From Rhodospirillaceae bacterium (GTDB lineage: Bacteria; Pseudomonadota; Alphaproteobacteria; Rhodospirillales; Rhodospirillaceae), in NCBI GenBank assembly GCA_028822445.1, contig JAPKDQ010000002.1, positions 496,001-560,000 on the forward strand: 64,000 nucleotides of DNA, in the 5' to 3' direction. The notes below the pieces were generated by a model that made no database searches, was not told the DNA's origin, and saw only the letters and a program-made list of their open reading frames with translations. A program made the position numbers and the translations under genes. Below, piece by piece: positions 9,003 to 18,528 of the stretch (position 1 is the stretch's first letter; the number at the start of each line of letters is the position of its first letter).

Positions 9003-10016
9003 TTAAACCCCAAACGCCTTGAGCATTTTATCTACGGCTAGAGCTGGCGTCGTGCCCCCACCCGTCACGGCCGATTCTAAGTCTGGCACCATTGCTTTGA
9101 TGTCAGGGTGTGACTTGAGCTTTTCGATTAGCCGGTCTTCGACCATAGCCCACATCCATCGCACCTGTTGTCGTCGACGCATGGTGGTCAAGCCGCCACC
9201 GTCTGTGAGTTGCCCGTGACGTTGCGTGATCCTGGACCACAGGTCGTCCAAGCCACGGTTTTCTAGCGCGCTAATGGTGATGACTGGTGGAGTCCAACTT
9301 TTATCTTTCGGCGTGATGATCCTGAGCGCGTGCCGGTACTCTGCGGCAGACACCTTGGCTTTGGTCTCGTTGTCGCCGTCCGCTTTGTTCAGCGCGATCA
9401 TATCTGCAATCTCAAGGACGCCTTTCTTAATGCCTTGGAGTTCGTCACCGGCACCTGCAATTAACAGTACCACAAAGAAGTCTACCATTTCCGAGACGGC
9501 TACTTCTGACTGACCTACACCTACAGTTTCGACCAAAATGATATCAAAACCGGCAGCTTCGCAAGCCAGGATCGTTTCTCTGGTTGTGCGTGTCACGCCG
9601 CCGAGCGTACCCGATGTCGGCGACGGTCGGATAAAGGCGTTAGGGTTCGTCGCGAGGTTAGCCATGCGGGTTTTATCGCCGAGGATCGAGCCACCAGTGC
9701 GTGCTGATGTTGGGTCCACAGCGAGAACAGCAACTCTATGCCCGTCACCGCTTAGATTGGTGCCCAGAGTGTCAATAAAGGTGCTCTTGCCTGCCCCTGG
9801 CACACCTGAGATGCCAATCCGGATCGATTTACCTGACAGTGGTGCTAGTTCAAGGAGTAACTCCTGCGCTTGCTCCTGATGCTCGGGCTTGCGGCTTTCG
9901 ATCAATGTGATTGCTTGCGCGAGTTTTGCTCTGTCACCAGATGTGACCCCCGCGACATACTCACCGATGGATAGGCGAGGTCGAGAAACTGAGAGGTTTG
10001 CGGCGCCGGACGACAT
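9003..10016 (-). CDS. meaB: Methylmalonyl-CoA mutase-associated GTPase MeaB
   Basis: G3E-type P-loop GTPase that loads and protects the adenosylcobalamin cofactor of methylmalonyl-CoA mutase. I chose ATG at 10016 (MSSGAANLSVSRPRLS), giving 337 residues, the family size; the longest open frame (10139) would overlap mutB and add an unrelated stretch. The P-loop GVPGAGKS is at residues 71-78, followed by AVDPTSARTGGSILGDKTRM, VETVGVGQSE and ALNKADGDNE. It starts 10 bases after the mutB stop, in an operon with its client enzyme. Confidence 0.96.
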   Translation of the reverse strand: MSSGAANLSVSRPRLSIGEYVAGVTSGDRAKLAQAITLIESRKPEHQEQAQELLLELAPLSGKSIRIGISGVPGAGKSTFIDTLGTNLSGDGHRVAVLAVDPTSARTGGSILGDKTRMANLATNPNAFIRPSPTSGTLGGVTRTTRETILACEAAGFDIILVETVGVGQSEVAVSEMVDFFVVLLIAGAGDELQGIKKGVLEIADMIALNKADGDNETKAKVSAAEYRHALRIITPKDKSWTPPVITISALENRGLDDLWSRITQRHGQLTDGGGLTTMRRRQQVRWMWAMVEDRLIEKLKSHPDIKAMVPDLESAVTGGGTTPALAVDKMLKAFGV

Positions 10017-10026
10017 TGTTTTTGCC

Positions 10027-12231
10027 CTATTCCGCTGCAGCTGATTTGTGGTCGAGATTCTGACGAAGTTTCTCCAGCAACCCGACCGCGGCTTCGCTGA
10101 TGATGGTGCCGGGTGGGAAAATTGCGGCCGCGCCTGCATGTTCCAATTCTTCGTAGTCTTGGGGTGGGATCACGCCTCCGGCCACAATCATAATATCAGC
10201 CCGACCAAGTTTCTTGAGCTCTTCTTTTAAGGCTGGCACTAGCGTCAGGTGCCCTGCAGCAAGAGAGCTTGCGCCTATAATATGCACATCATTTTCGACG
10301 GCCTGCCGAGCAGCTTCTTCGGGTGTTTGGAACAGAGGGCCGATATCGACATCAAACCCGAGGTCTGCAAAAGCTGTTGCAATGACCTTTTGTCCGCGGT
10401 CATGACCATCTTGCCCCATCTTAGCGATGAGAATGCGAGGCCTGCGCCCTTCACTTTCTTCGAAGTCGTCAACCATGCCAGCAACTTTGGATAAGGTTTT
10501 GTCAGATTCACCCACTTCTTTACGATAAACCCCCGAGATTGATTTGATATCGGCAACGTGACGTCCGTACACGACTTCCATTGCCATCGTGATTTCGCCG
10601 ACGGTTGCTTTTGCCCGCGCCGCGTCGACAGCTAGCGCGAGAACGTTACCGTCGCCGGTTTTTGCTGCCTCGGTCAAGGCCGCTAGAGCGGTTTGGCAAT
10701 CACCCTCGTTTCGTTCTTCTTTTAGGCGCTTAAGTTTCTCTAGTTGAGATACCCGAACCGCTGCGTTGTCGACTTTGAGAACGTCTATGTTTTCGGTCTC
10801 ATCGAGACGGTACTTGTTAACGCCGACCACGGTTTGTCGGCCTGAATCAATGCGCGCTTGAGTTCGCGCAGCCGCTTCTTCAATTCTAAGCTTCGGTACA
10901 CCGGCTTTTATGGCTTTCGCCATACCGCCAAGCCCTTCAATCTCTTGAATGTGCCCCCAAGCGCGTTTGGCCAAGTCATGGGTTAGGCGTTCTACATAGT
11001 AACTGCCACCCCAAGGATCGACAGTGCGGCACGCTCCCGTCTCTTGCTGAATAAAGAGCTGCGTATTACGAGCGATGCGGGCTGAGAAATCTGTCGGCAG
11101 AGCAAGAGCTTCATCCAGTGCGTTGGTGTGCAAAGACTGTGTATGCCCATGTGTAGCAGCAAGGGCCTCAACACAGGTTCGTGTGACGTTGTTGTAGACG
11201 TCTTGCGCCGTCAACGACCAGCCGGATGTCTGACAGTGTGTGCGAAGACACAATGATTTATCGTTTTTCGGGTCGAAGGGGTTGATAAGCTTGGCCCAGA
11301 GCAATCGCGCGGCACGCATCTTTGCGACTTCCATAAAGAAGTTCATGCCGATGGCCCAGAAGAAGGACAGGCGCGGAGCAAATGCATCAATGTCTAATCC
11401 GGCGGCTTGTCCAGCCCGGGCATACTCTACACCATCAGCCAAGGTGTAGGCGAGTTCTAGGTCGGCCGTCGCGCCGGCTTCTTGCATGTGGTAGCCCGAA
11501 ATAGAAATAGAGTTGTATTTGGGCATATTCTTTGACGTGTACGAAAAGATGTCAGAGATGATGCGCATGCTTGGCTCTGGCGGGAAGATGTAAGTGTTGC
11601 GCACCATGAACTCTTTCAGAATATCATTCTGAATCGTGCCAGTTAATTTATCAGGTGTGACGCCCTGTTCTTCTGCGGCCACAATGTACAAAGCTAGAAC
11701 GGGCAGGACAGCGCCGTTCATGGTCATTGAGACAGACATTTTATCCAGTGGAATGCCGTCAAACAAAGTCCGCATATCATATATTGAATCAATAGCAACG
11801 CCGGCCATGCCGACGTCGCCTGTGACGCGAGGGTGATCTGAGTCGTATCCGCGATGTGTCGCAAGATCGAATGCTATAGATAAGCCCTTCTGACCCGCCG
11901 CCAAGTTTCTCCGGTAAAACGCATTCGAATCTTCCGCTGTTGAAAACCCAGCATATTGCCGAATGGTCCAAGGGCGACTGGTATACATTGTCGGGTATGG
12001 GCCGCGCAGAAATGGAACCATGCCAGGCCTAGTTTCTAGGAAATCGAGGCCTTGTAAGTCTTCTGCGCCGAATACAGGCTTGACGTTAAGGCCCTCTGGT
12101 GTGGCCCAGGCCATACTCGATAACGATTGACCTGCCTTCCGCTCGGCGGCCTTGGTCCAGTCAGGTAGGCTGCTCGAATCTCGGTCGCCCGCGGCCAAGG
12201 GAACCTCTGCGAAGTTTGGGATATTATTCAT
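10027..12231 (-). CDS. mutB: Methylmalonyl-CoA mutase, large catalytic subunit
   Basis: Isomerises (R)-methylmalonyl-CoA and succinyl-CoA with adenosylcobalamin, the last step of propionyl-CoA assimilation. 734 residues. The N-terminal TIM barrel carries [20 protein letters not shown] and the CoA-binding barrel motifs; the C-terminal B12-binding domain has the cobalamin-ligand motif GQDGHDRG near residue 605, with the GG-containing [10 protein letters not shown] later. The ATG overlaps the mutA stop by four bases (ATGA), indicating translational coupling, and meaB follows. No epimerase (mce) or propionyl-CoA carboxylase gene is in the window. Also called scpA in alphaproteobacteria. Confidence 0.98.
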   Translation of the reverse strand: MNNIPNFAEVPLAAGDRDSSSLPDWTKAAERKAGQSLSSMAWATPEGLNVKPVFGAEDLQGLDFLETRPGMVPFLRGPYPTMYTSRPWTIRQYAGFSTAEDSNAFYRRNLAAGQKGLSIAFDLATHRGYDSDHPRVTGDVGMAGVAIDSIYDMRTLFDGIPLDKMSVSMTMNGAVLPVLALYIVAAEEQGVTPDKLTGTIQNDILKEFMVRNTYIFPPEPSMRIISDIFSYTSKNMPKYNSISISGYHMQEAGATADLELAYTLADGVEYARAGQAAGLDIDAFAPRLSFFWAIGMNFFMEVAKMRAARLLWAKLINPFDPKNDKSLCLRTHCQTSGWSLTAQDVYNNVTRTCVEALAATHGHTQSLHTNALDEALALPTDFSARIARNTQLFIQQETGACRTVDPWGGSYYVERLTHDLAKRAWGHIQEIEGLGGMAKAIKAGVPKLRIEEAAARTQARIDSGRQTVVGVNKYRLDETENIDVLKVDNAAVRVSQLEKLKRLKEERNEGDCQTALAALTEAAKTGDGNVLALAVDAARAKATVGEITMAMEVVYGRHVADIKSISGVYRKEVGESDKTLSKVAGMVDDFEESEGRRPRILIAKMGQDGHDRGQKVIATAFADLGFDVDIGPLFQTPEEAARQAVENDVHIIGASSLAAGHLTLVPALKEELKKLGRADIMIVAGGVIPPQDYEELEHAGAAAIFPPGTIISEAAVGLLEKLRQNLDHKSAAAE

Positions 12232-14282
12232 GTTTCTAATCCCAAGCTTTGGTGGACTTCTTTCAGAATGGAAAGTACGTCGCAGCCCATGTAAACAAAA
12301 CCGTCAAGTCCTGATGCGCGCCACGCGCTTTCCCGTTCGCCGCCGCGCCCAGCGAGGTATACCCGGCTAGCACCAGCAGCTTTTAAGTCTGTAGCGAGAG
12401 CCTCTGCATGATCCGCATAAAGTGCATCCGTGGAGCAAATGATGGCAATGTCTGCGCCGCTCGATTTAAAATTATCAGCGATTGCGATAGGTGTTTCGCC
12501 ACCGGCCCCCGAAACAGCTTCAACTCCTCCGGCTTCGAATAGGTTCTGCGAGAAGGAGGAGCGAGCCGTAAACTCGGCAACCTTTCCAATGTTCGCGAGG
12601 AATACTTTTGGTCGCGCGCCATACGATTCTAAGTGGCGATCACTTGCATCTCGTAGAGCTTCGTAATCTTCGGTAAGCCGGTGCTGCGGTAAGGGCGTAA
12701 TTTTAGTCGGTGTTCCTTTAAGCGCCGCACCTATGCTTGCTACCGATGTGTCGTCTACGGCGGCTTGAACGAGCGCTACCATAAGCGCGCCATCGCTGTG
12801 CCCGGGTAAGTTTTTGGCTTTACCAACTGCGCCCGCGGCACGAGCGTCTGCAGCAGAGACGATTTTAGCAACGTCAGGGGTCTCAATTTCAACTGGGCTT
12901 TCTGAGAGGTTTGGGTATTCGCTTACGCCCGTAAATGAATCTTTTCGGGTGGAAATGTTTTTTGCACGGAGCAGCTCTGTTTCTGCAATTTGTGCCGCAA
13001 TCGTTCCATCTCGCAAGGTTGCTGCCATCCCGCCATCTTTTTCAATTCCTTGAAAGATCAACCACGCTGTTTCAGCCAACTCTTGCGTCAAAGATTCTAC
13101 CATCCATGACCCGCCCACGGGATCGACAACTTTGTTGATAGAGCTCTCTTCTTGAAGAATGATTTGCGTGTTGCGGGCAATGCGCCGCCCCAATGCTGTC
13201 GGTAATCCGACGGCATGCTCGAACGGCAAGATGGTTACGGCTTCGGCGCCGCCCGCGCCTGCACCAAAGCAAGCCGCAGTGGTTCTCAGCATATTAACCC
13301 AAGGGTCTCGTTGGCTCATCATGCGCGGTGCCGTCACGGCATAAAACGGCGCCATTTTTCCTAATTCTGACGCCCCGCACACCTCAGCGATGCGAGCCCA
13401 GAGCTGCCGAGCAGCCCGCAGCTTTGCCATGGTTAAGAAAATGTCAGTGTCACAAGTTAGCGTAAAAGCGACCTGACGACAGGCATCGTCGATTGCTAAA
13501 CCCGTTTTTGACAGGTGACGTAAATATTCGACCGCCGTCGCCATGGCGATCGCTAACTCTTGTGCCTCAGAGCAACCAGCATTGTGGTAAGTGGCCGTCG
13601 ATATGTTTAGGCTCTTGGCATTCGGATAGGTCTTGGCCACGTACGCCATCAGGTCAGCCATGCGTCCAAATAAGGTGTCCATGGGCACGATGACTTTGCC
13701 GGCGGTGGCCAAAGTGCTTAGTGGATCTGCACCGAAGTTCCCTGAGAAGGAGGAGGCATCTACACCTTTGCGAGAGAGCAACTCCATTAAATACGCGGCT
13801 GGAGGCAGAGATGGCCCACCGGGATCAAGCACAATAGGTACGAGGTCGAGAAAAACGCCATCGAGAAGTGTTTCTAGGTCAGCTCGCGATTTAATGACTG
13901 TACCGGTCTTGCCTGTCGGATCAAGCTTAAGCCAGATCGACGTGGCACCTTTTTGTAAATCTTCCAAAATTTGCCGGTTTGCCTCAGCGGGTTCGGGGTG
14001 AGATGACAAACATCTAATGTCCCAGCCCGTTGTTGCTGTTCCCAAAAAAGACGCTCCGCGCGTATACGGGGACATGCCTGGTAATGTTGCGTCAGCGGCA
14101 GGGTCCGATTGTGTATAGAGGGGCTTGATATCTATGCCGTCGTAGCTTTTTGAGGTTAGTTTTTCATAGGAGCGGCCACCCAAAGATTTTTCAACGAGGG
14201 CCATCCAGGCTTGCGGGTCTACTGCCGGAAAATCAGCGGCTAAATCCAATGGGCTTGTATCGAGTGCTGTCGGCTTGGTCAC
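12228..14282 (-). CDS. mutA: Methylmalonyl-CoA mutase, small (non-catalytic) subunit
   Basis: Partner subunit of the mutA-mutB heterodimer. 684 residues. The barrel domain is recognisable ([61 protein letters not shown]). The C-terminal domain has a B12-domain fold signature ([17 protein letters not shown]) but no DxHxxG cobalamin ligand, as expected for MutA. First gene of the mutA-mutB-meaB-purU run, overlapping mutB by four bases. The 92 bases upstream are too short for a cobalamin riboswitch and none was seen. Confidence 0.95.
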   Translation of the reverse strand: MTKPTALDTSPLDLAADFPAVDPQAWMALVEKSLGGRSYEKLTSKSYDGIDIKPLYTQSDPAADATLPGMSPYTRGASFLGTATTGWDIRCLSSHPEPAEANRQILEDLQKGATSIWLKLDPTGKTGTVIKSRADLETLLDGVFLDLVPIVLDPGGPSLPPAAYLMELLSRKGVDASSFSGNFGADPLSTLATAGKVIVPMDTLFGRMADLMAYVAKTYPNAKSLNISTATYHNAGCSEAQELAIAMATAVEYLRHLSKTGLAIDDACRQVAFTLTCDTDIFLTMAKLRAARQLWARIAEVCGASELGKMAPFYAVTAPRMMSQRDPWVNMLRTTAACFGAGAGGAEAVTILPFEHAVGLPTALGRRIARNTQIILQEESSINKVVDPVGGSWMVESLTQELAETAWLIFQGIEKDGGMAATLRDGTIAAQIAETELLRAKNISTRKDSFTGVSEYPNLSESPVEIETPDVAKIVSAADARAAGAVGKAKNLPGHSDGALMVALVQAAVDDTSVASIGAALKGTPTKITPLPQHRLTEDYEALRDASDRHLESYGARPKVFLANIGKVAEFTARSSFSQNLFEAGGVEAVSGAGGETPIAIADNFKSSGADIAIICSTDALYADHAEALATDLKAAGASRVYLAGRGGERESAWRASGLDGFVYMGCDVLSILKEVHQSLGLET

Positions 14283-14374
14283 CGCTTTGCTCCATCTAAG
14301 AGAATCTGGGAAAACGGGCGCTAAACGCCTACTATCCTTAAATTATTAGGCTTTTTGCTGCACTGCGTCAAATC

Positions 14375-15598
14375 TCACGATTCGTTTGCAACAGCTTCTA
14401 CAGCGCGCCACATGCGAGCAAAATTACGCCACCATAGTTTAGCTATCTGATCTTCTGTATAGCCGCGAGAAACAAGCTCTTCGGTGACGTGAAAGGCCTC
14501 GCCTGCGTCCATCCAGCCCGCAATGCCGCCGCCATGCTCCATGTCTGAACTGATTGTGACATGTTCTATGCCAAGCAAATTCACAGCATAGGTAATCGAG
14601 TCGACATAATCTGCAACAGTTGCTGGGGGAAAAGCATCTCCATATGCTGCGAAGTCGACCTTAAACTGGGCGACTTTCTCGGGTGATAACGCGGCTGTAA
14701 TTGCAGCCACGTTCGTAGTTCCGTACTCAGCTGTTAGTTTGCTCAAGGCTTCCCTCTTACCTGGTGGGGATGCTTTCAGATAACTCGAAAAGGCAACGAT
14801 ACCAATGGTGCCGCCAGTGTTCTTAATTGCGACCATCTCAGAATCACTCAGATTGCGCGAAGTGTTGATGATCGCCTTAATGCCGGAATGTGATGCAATA
14901 ATTGGTGCGCTGGAGAGTTCAGAGGTTTGAAACACGGCTTGTGGCGTGACCTGGGAGACATCAACTATGACGCCAAGGTCATTCATTTCTCTGACGAGGC
15001 TGCGGCCTAACTCAGAGAGGCCCCCATGTTCTTGCTTGCCATCATTGAGCCGTTCTTGTGGTCGGGATGAGTCTGCGAACTGATTGTGTCCCGCATGCGT
15101 GAGGGTGATATTTCGTAGTCCGCGATCAAACAATTCAGGTAACCATGTGAGGTCCGGACCGATCGGCCAGGCGTTAACCAATCCCATGACGGCAAAGTGC
15201 TTTCCTTCCGCGACGAGCATCTCGGCTTCGTCGGCCGTGCGAGCCAGTCCAATTCTGTCCGGATAGGTTTGAACCATTTTCTCGATGGCGGAGAATTTTT
15301 GTTCTGCGTCTGAGCGCGCTTTTGCGTATGCCGATGGGGTCCGCCCCTCTTGCAGAACCCAGTTCACGAAAAGAGCGCCGTCCAATCCGCCACGATCCAT
15401 TTTTGGCAGATCAACTTGCATCACTGTTTCTTGGCCAACATTATTGCCGCCTTCCATGAAATCGAAAGGAATGTCTATTTCGGCATCAAAGGTGATGACG
15501 CGATCGTGCAGTGCTCTTGCATCTTGTGCAATTGAAGCCGGTGAAACTGCCATGAAAACGGTTACAAGGCTGAAACTTAGAAATAGCGAATATAGCAT
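14375..15598 (-). CDS. M19 dipeptidase homologue with most zinc ligands replaced
   Basis: About 407 residues; aligns along its length with the dipeptidase at 6823..8067. Start chosen at 15598 (MLYSLFLSF) because GGAGAAG sits at a normal distance and a signal peptide follows, ending near SIAQ. The canonical ligand positions are altered: HxD is AEID (His to Glu at residue 40), the bridging Glu of G-I-E-N is Val (GLVNAWP), and VDVSH is VDVSQ. The second-sphere LTHAGHN and the ASHS histidine remain. With three of five metal ligands changed, hydrolysis by the usual mechanism is unlikely; a binding, regulatory or altered role is inferred. The reading frame is intact, so it is not obviously a pseudogene. 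Confidence 0.85.
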   Translation of the reverse strand: MLYSLFLSFSLVTVFMAVSPASIAQDARALHDRVITFDAEIDIPFDFMEGGNNVGQETVMQVDLPKMDRGGLDGALFVNWVLQEGRTPSAYAKARSDAEQKFSAIEKMVQTYPDRIGLARTADEAEMLVAEGKHFAVMGLVNAWPIGPDLTWLPELFDRGLRNITLTHAGHNQFADSSRPQERLNDGKQEHGGLSELGRSLVREMNDLGVIVDVSQVTPQAVFQTSELSSAPIIASHSGIKAIINTSRNLSDSEMVAIKNTGGTIGIVAFSSYLKASPPGKREALSKLTAEYGTTNVAAITAALSPEKVAQFKVDFAAYGDAFPPATVADYVDSITYAVNLLGIEHVTISSDMEHGGGIAGWMDAGEAFHVTEELVSRGYTEDQIAKLWWRNFARMWRAVEAVANES

Positions 15599-15698
15599 TA
15601 AGCACTTCTCCCGATTTTTTGGCATGCTACCTTTGTCAGATGGTAAGTGTCGATGAACAGATGCGAGTTACACAGGCGAGGCGGAGAATTCAGAAAAG

Positions 15699-16259
15699 AT
15701 GGCTAGCTTTGACCGCCCGATTAATAAAGACATACCCCCTTCGCCATGGGTCCTGCGTTTTATGCATTTAATTATGTCTGGAGGTAGTGTTCTAGATGTT
15801 GCCGCCGGGCATGGACGTCATGCGCGAACGTTGCTCGAGCGTGGCCACGCAGTTACAGCTGTCGATGTTGATATGTCTGCACTCACTGATCAACCAAACT
15901 TGGAGCGTATGGAAAGTGACTTGGAAACCGGCGCATGGCCGTTCTTGCCATTAAGCTTCGATGGAATTGTTATGACCAACTACCTTCATCGGCCACACCT
16001 TCCCTATCTGATGGAGGCCTTGGCGCCAGGAGGAGTGCTCCTGATTGAAACCTTTGGTGAGGGGAATGAAAAGCTGGGCCGGCCCAGAAACCCAGAATTT
16101 CTCCTGAAGCCCGGAGAGTTGCTGGACGCCTTTAGCGATTACCTTCATGTCGTGGCATACGAGCATTGTGCCGAGTACGAGCCTCGCCCATCCGTGCGCC
16201 AGCGTATTTGCGCTGTTAAGGCTGATGGTCCAATGCCGCTAGATCAAAAGCTTGATTAG
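15699..16259 (+). CDS. Class I SAM-dependent methyltransferase (TehB-like)
   Basis: 186-residue cytoplasmic methyltransferase of unknown substrate. The SAM-binding motif I is LDVAAGHGRHA at residues 32-42, followed by the acidic end of strand 2 (VTAVDVDMS) and the motif IV-like FDGIVMTNYLHRP. The protein is compact, with few extra elements beyond the Rossmann core. It is divergent from the M19 homologue and overlaps the convergent GGDEF gene by four bases at the 3' end. Small TehB/UbiE-like enzymes of this size vary widely in substrate. Confidence 0.85.
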   Translation: MASFDRPINKDIPPSPWVLRFMHLIMSGGSVLDVAAGHGRHARTLLERGHAVTAVDVDMSALTDQPNLERMESDLETGAWPFLPLSFDGIVMTNYLHRPHLPYLMEALAPGGVLLIETFGEGNEKLGRPRNPEFLLKPGELLDAFSDYLHVVAYEHCAEYEPRPSVRQRICAVKADGPMPLDQKLD

Positions 16260-17206
16260 GCTTTGTCTTCGTCAGGCCTGGCAATGATGACTTCTGGTCT
16301 TCCTGTGCGGCGGGATTTAACTTTGGCCTGATACATTGCTTCATCAGCAAGCTGGATGAGTAGGTCTGCCTCTGTTGCGCTTTCCGGGTAGAAAGAGACG
16401 CCTAGACTGCCACCGATCTGATGCTCAACACCCTCGTATGAAATGGTGTTGGTGAAGATACCCATGATTTTATCAATGACGGCATGTGCGCCTTCTCGGT
16501 CGCGAAAACCTTCTAAGATGCAGGCGAATTCGTCACCCCCCAAACGTGCTGGTGTATCAGTCCGCGGCAGACAAATTTTTAGGCGCCGCCCTATTTCACG
16601 AATAACTTCGTCACCGGCTTGATGCCCGTGCGTGTCGTTGACGGCTTTAAATCCGTTGAGATCGATATAGACGAGCGAGACTTCTTGTTTGTGATGGTCT
16701 GCTCTGAAAATGCCCTGTTTCAATCCATCGAAGAAGGCGCGTCTATTCGGTAGGCCGGAGAGTTCATCATAAAGTGCGGTGTGTACCAATCTGTCTTCAA
16801 GTTTGCGCCGAATAACGGTGTAGCGAATCGTACGCTCTAAGAGTTCCGGCTCAATATCAGCATGCACAAGGTAGTCATAGGCGCCACGGCTAATCGCCCC
16901 TGTGTCAATCTTTTGGTCTTTAACCTCTGCCGTCATGATCACGGGGACGGTGTTACCCATGCGTATAATCTCTTCCATCAATTCGAACCCAGTGTGCGGC
17001 AAAAGGTCGTAATCGATCAGGGTGACGTGAATTTTCTCTTTCTCCACAGCGCTAACTGCATCGTCGAATGATGTGGCGACCAAGATATTCTGTTTACGAA
17101 AACCAGCCCTAGTTAATTTTTTTACCAATGCGTCGACTTGAGCGCCTTCGCACCCAACAACCAGAATCCGGATGTGGTCGTGATTAAAATCAGATTCCAA
17201 TGGCAT
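16256..17206 (-). CDS. Diguanylate cyclase with degenerate receiver domain
   Basis: Two domains: a receiver-like domain (about residues 12-125) and a GGDEF domain (about 140-305) that would make cyclic di-GMP. The active-site GGDEF is intact at 223-227, with upstream DLNGFKAVND and HGHQAGDE. The preceding residues read PRTD, so the usual RxxD inhibitory site is off by one and probably absent. The receiver lacks the usual N-terminal acidic pair (VVGCE in place of a DD motif), and the conserved Lys after DYLV is His (DYLVHAD), so phosphorylation control is doubtful. Cytoplasmic. No histidine kinase gene is nearby. Confidence 0.9.
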   Translation of the reverse strand: MPLESDFNHDHIRILVVGCEGAQVDALVKKLTRAGFRKQNILVATSFDDAVSAVEKEKIHVTLIDYDLLPHTGFELMEEIIRMGNTVPVIMTAEVKDQKIDTGAISRGAYDYLVHADIEPELLERTIRYTVIRRKLEDRLVHTALYDELSGLPNRRAFFDGLKQGIFRADHHKQEVSLVYIDLNGFKAVNDTHGHQAGDEVIREIGRRLKICLPRTDTPARLGGDEFACILEGFRDREGAHAVIDKIMGIFTNTISYEGVEHQIGGSLGVSFYPESATEADLLIQLADEAMYQAKVKSRRTGRPEVIIARPDEDKA

Positions 17207-17445
17207 TAAGTACGTTCCTTTATCTTTGGGCGTTGGCCGCCTTTACGCCGCCAATCTCGCCTTATTTATGATGTAGAACGGTTAAATTACAACTAATAAG
17301 GGTTCTTTTGGTTGCCCGAGAGAGGCGGATAGGCTTGGTTTTTCGACGCCTACTTAGTCTAAAAATGTTACATAAGCTAATCTCAAAGTTGTGTTGGACC
17401 TAGTCACTCTTGCGTGGCGGCTCCGGTCGCCTCTATGCCGGTGCT

Positions 17446-18207
17446 ATGACTAACACCGCAACTAACCAAGAGTCCCACTACGGCAACATCTCAGCCATTC
17501 AAGTTGACGCGACAAGCGGGTCTTCTCCGTTTTGTTACCCAGCCGGGGCGAACACGCGAGAGCACGTCCTCAGCATTCTTGAAGGTAAGGACTACCCGAT
17601 CCTCCCCATTCGTGGTTATGAGGTTGAAACGGTCGTGGATGTTGGTGCCAACGTGGGAGCATTTACGACGTACATGGCAGTCCATTTTAACGCGGCAAAG
17701 TACTTCTGTTTTGAGCCATCGTTAGGCGCGGTGACATTCTTGAGAGAGAATATTGCTCAGTTTCCTAATGCGCAGGTGTTTCCGTTTGGTTTGTATTCTG
17801 AAGACACAAGCATGCTCTTGTATGAAGGCGCGTCACAAAGTTTACAGAATTCTTTGTACAGTAGCGCTGAAACACCGGCTTCTGGAAATTCGGTTGAGCT
17901 TCGTCATGCTGGGCGCATGTTTGATGAACTCGAGCTGAATCAAATTTCTATTTTAAAGGTTGATACCGAAGGGGCTGAGTTGCCGGTTCTCAATTCGTTG
18001 TCAGAGAGGTTTGAGAGTATCGATCAAATCTATCTGGAATATCATTCTGAAATAGACCGCAGGGAGATCGATGGTCTATTAGGATCGACACATGTCCTTG
18101 CTGCAGCGTCAGCAAAACATATCCATCGCGGCACGAATCACTATATCAGCATGAAACTTCTGCGTGAACATCCAGAGCTAGACATCTTGCGTGTGGATCG
18201 TTCTTGA
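17446..18207 (+). CDS. FkbM-family methyltransferase
   Basis: SAM-dependent O-methyltransferase of the FkbM family, acting on sugars, polyketides or other small molecules in known cases. ATG at 17446 gives 253 residues; a TTG at 17410 would extend it by 12. Motif I DVGANVGAFT lies at residues 65-74, followed by FCFEPSLGAV and the family signature ILKVDTEGAELPVL and DQIYLEYHSE. Transcribed alone, convergent with the next two genes. The substrate is not predictable. Confidence 0.87.
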   Translation: MTNTATNQESHYGNISAIQVDATSGSSPFCYPAGANTREHVLSILEGKDYPILPIRGYEVETVVDVGANVGAFTTYMAVHFNAAKYFCFEPSLGAVTFLRENIAQFPNAQVFPFGLYSEDTSMLLYEGASQSLQNSLYSSAETPASGNSVELRHAGRMFDELELNQISILKVDTEGAELPVLNSLSERFESIDQIYLEYHSEIDRREIDGLLGSTHVLAAASAKHIHRGTNHYISMKLLREHPELDILRVDRS

Positions 18208-18222
18208 GGTTGTCCGTTAAGG

Positions 18223-18522
18223 CTATTCCAGAGGGCCGTATTCGCCTGTGATATCTTGTACGATTTTTGTCACGAGGGCTTGACGGTCTAGGGCAAGCTG
18301 CGCTTCTAAATCTGCGTCAGGTTTGTGCGTATCGATTGCTTCCCTGATATCGATGCCCCGTTCTTTAAGAATGACCTCGGTCACAGCTTGTCGGTCTTTG
18401 ACGGCCCAAAGCTCTTGGGTCAGAGAAAGAATCGCTTGGCCAAGCTTGTCCATATCCTCAGGGCGAAGTGCTTCGCGTTTTCGCGGTTTTTTTGTAGCGG
18501 GGTATGTTTTTCTATCTGCCAT
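18223..18522 (-). CDS. Uncharacterised protein with the 'ELW..DRQ.VTE' motif, copy B
   Basis: 99 residues, soluble and strongly charged, unknown function. Paralogue of the protein at 4664..5041: shared positions include the 'ED/EEM(I)D.L' start, QELWAVKDRQAVTEVIL, the THKPDADLE block and a following DR. Basic N-terminal tail (KTYPATKKPRKREAL). Starts six bases after the stop of the methyltransferase gene at 18529..19593 on the same strand, so it is probably translated from the same message. No recognised domain. Confidence 0.7.
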   Translation of the reverse strand: MADRKTYPATKKPRKREALRPEDMDKLGQAILSLTQELWAVKDRQAVTEVILKERGIDIREAIDTHKPDADLEAQLALDRQALVTKIVQDITGEYGPLE

Positions 18523-18528
18523 AATGAT

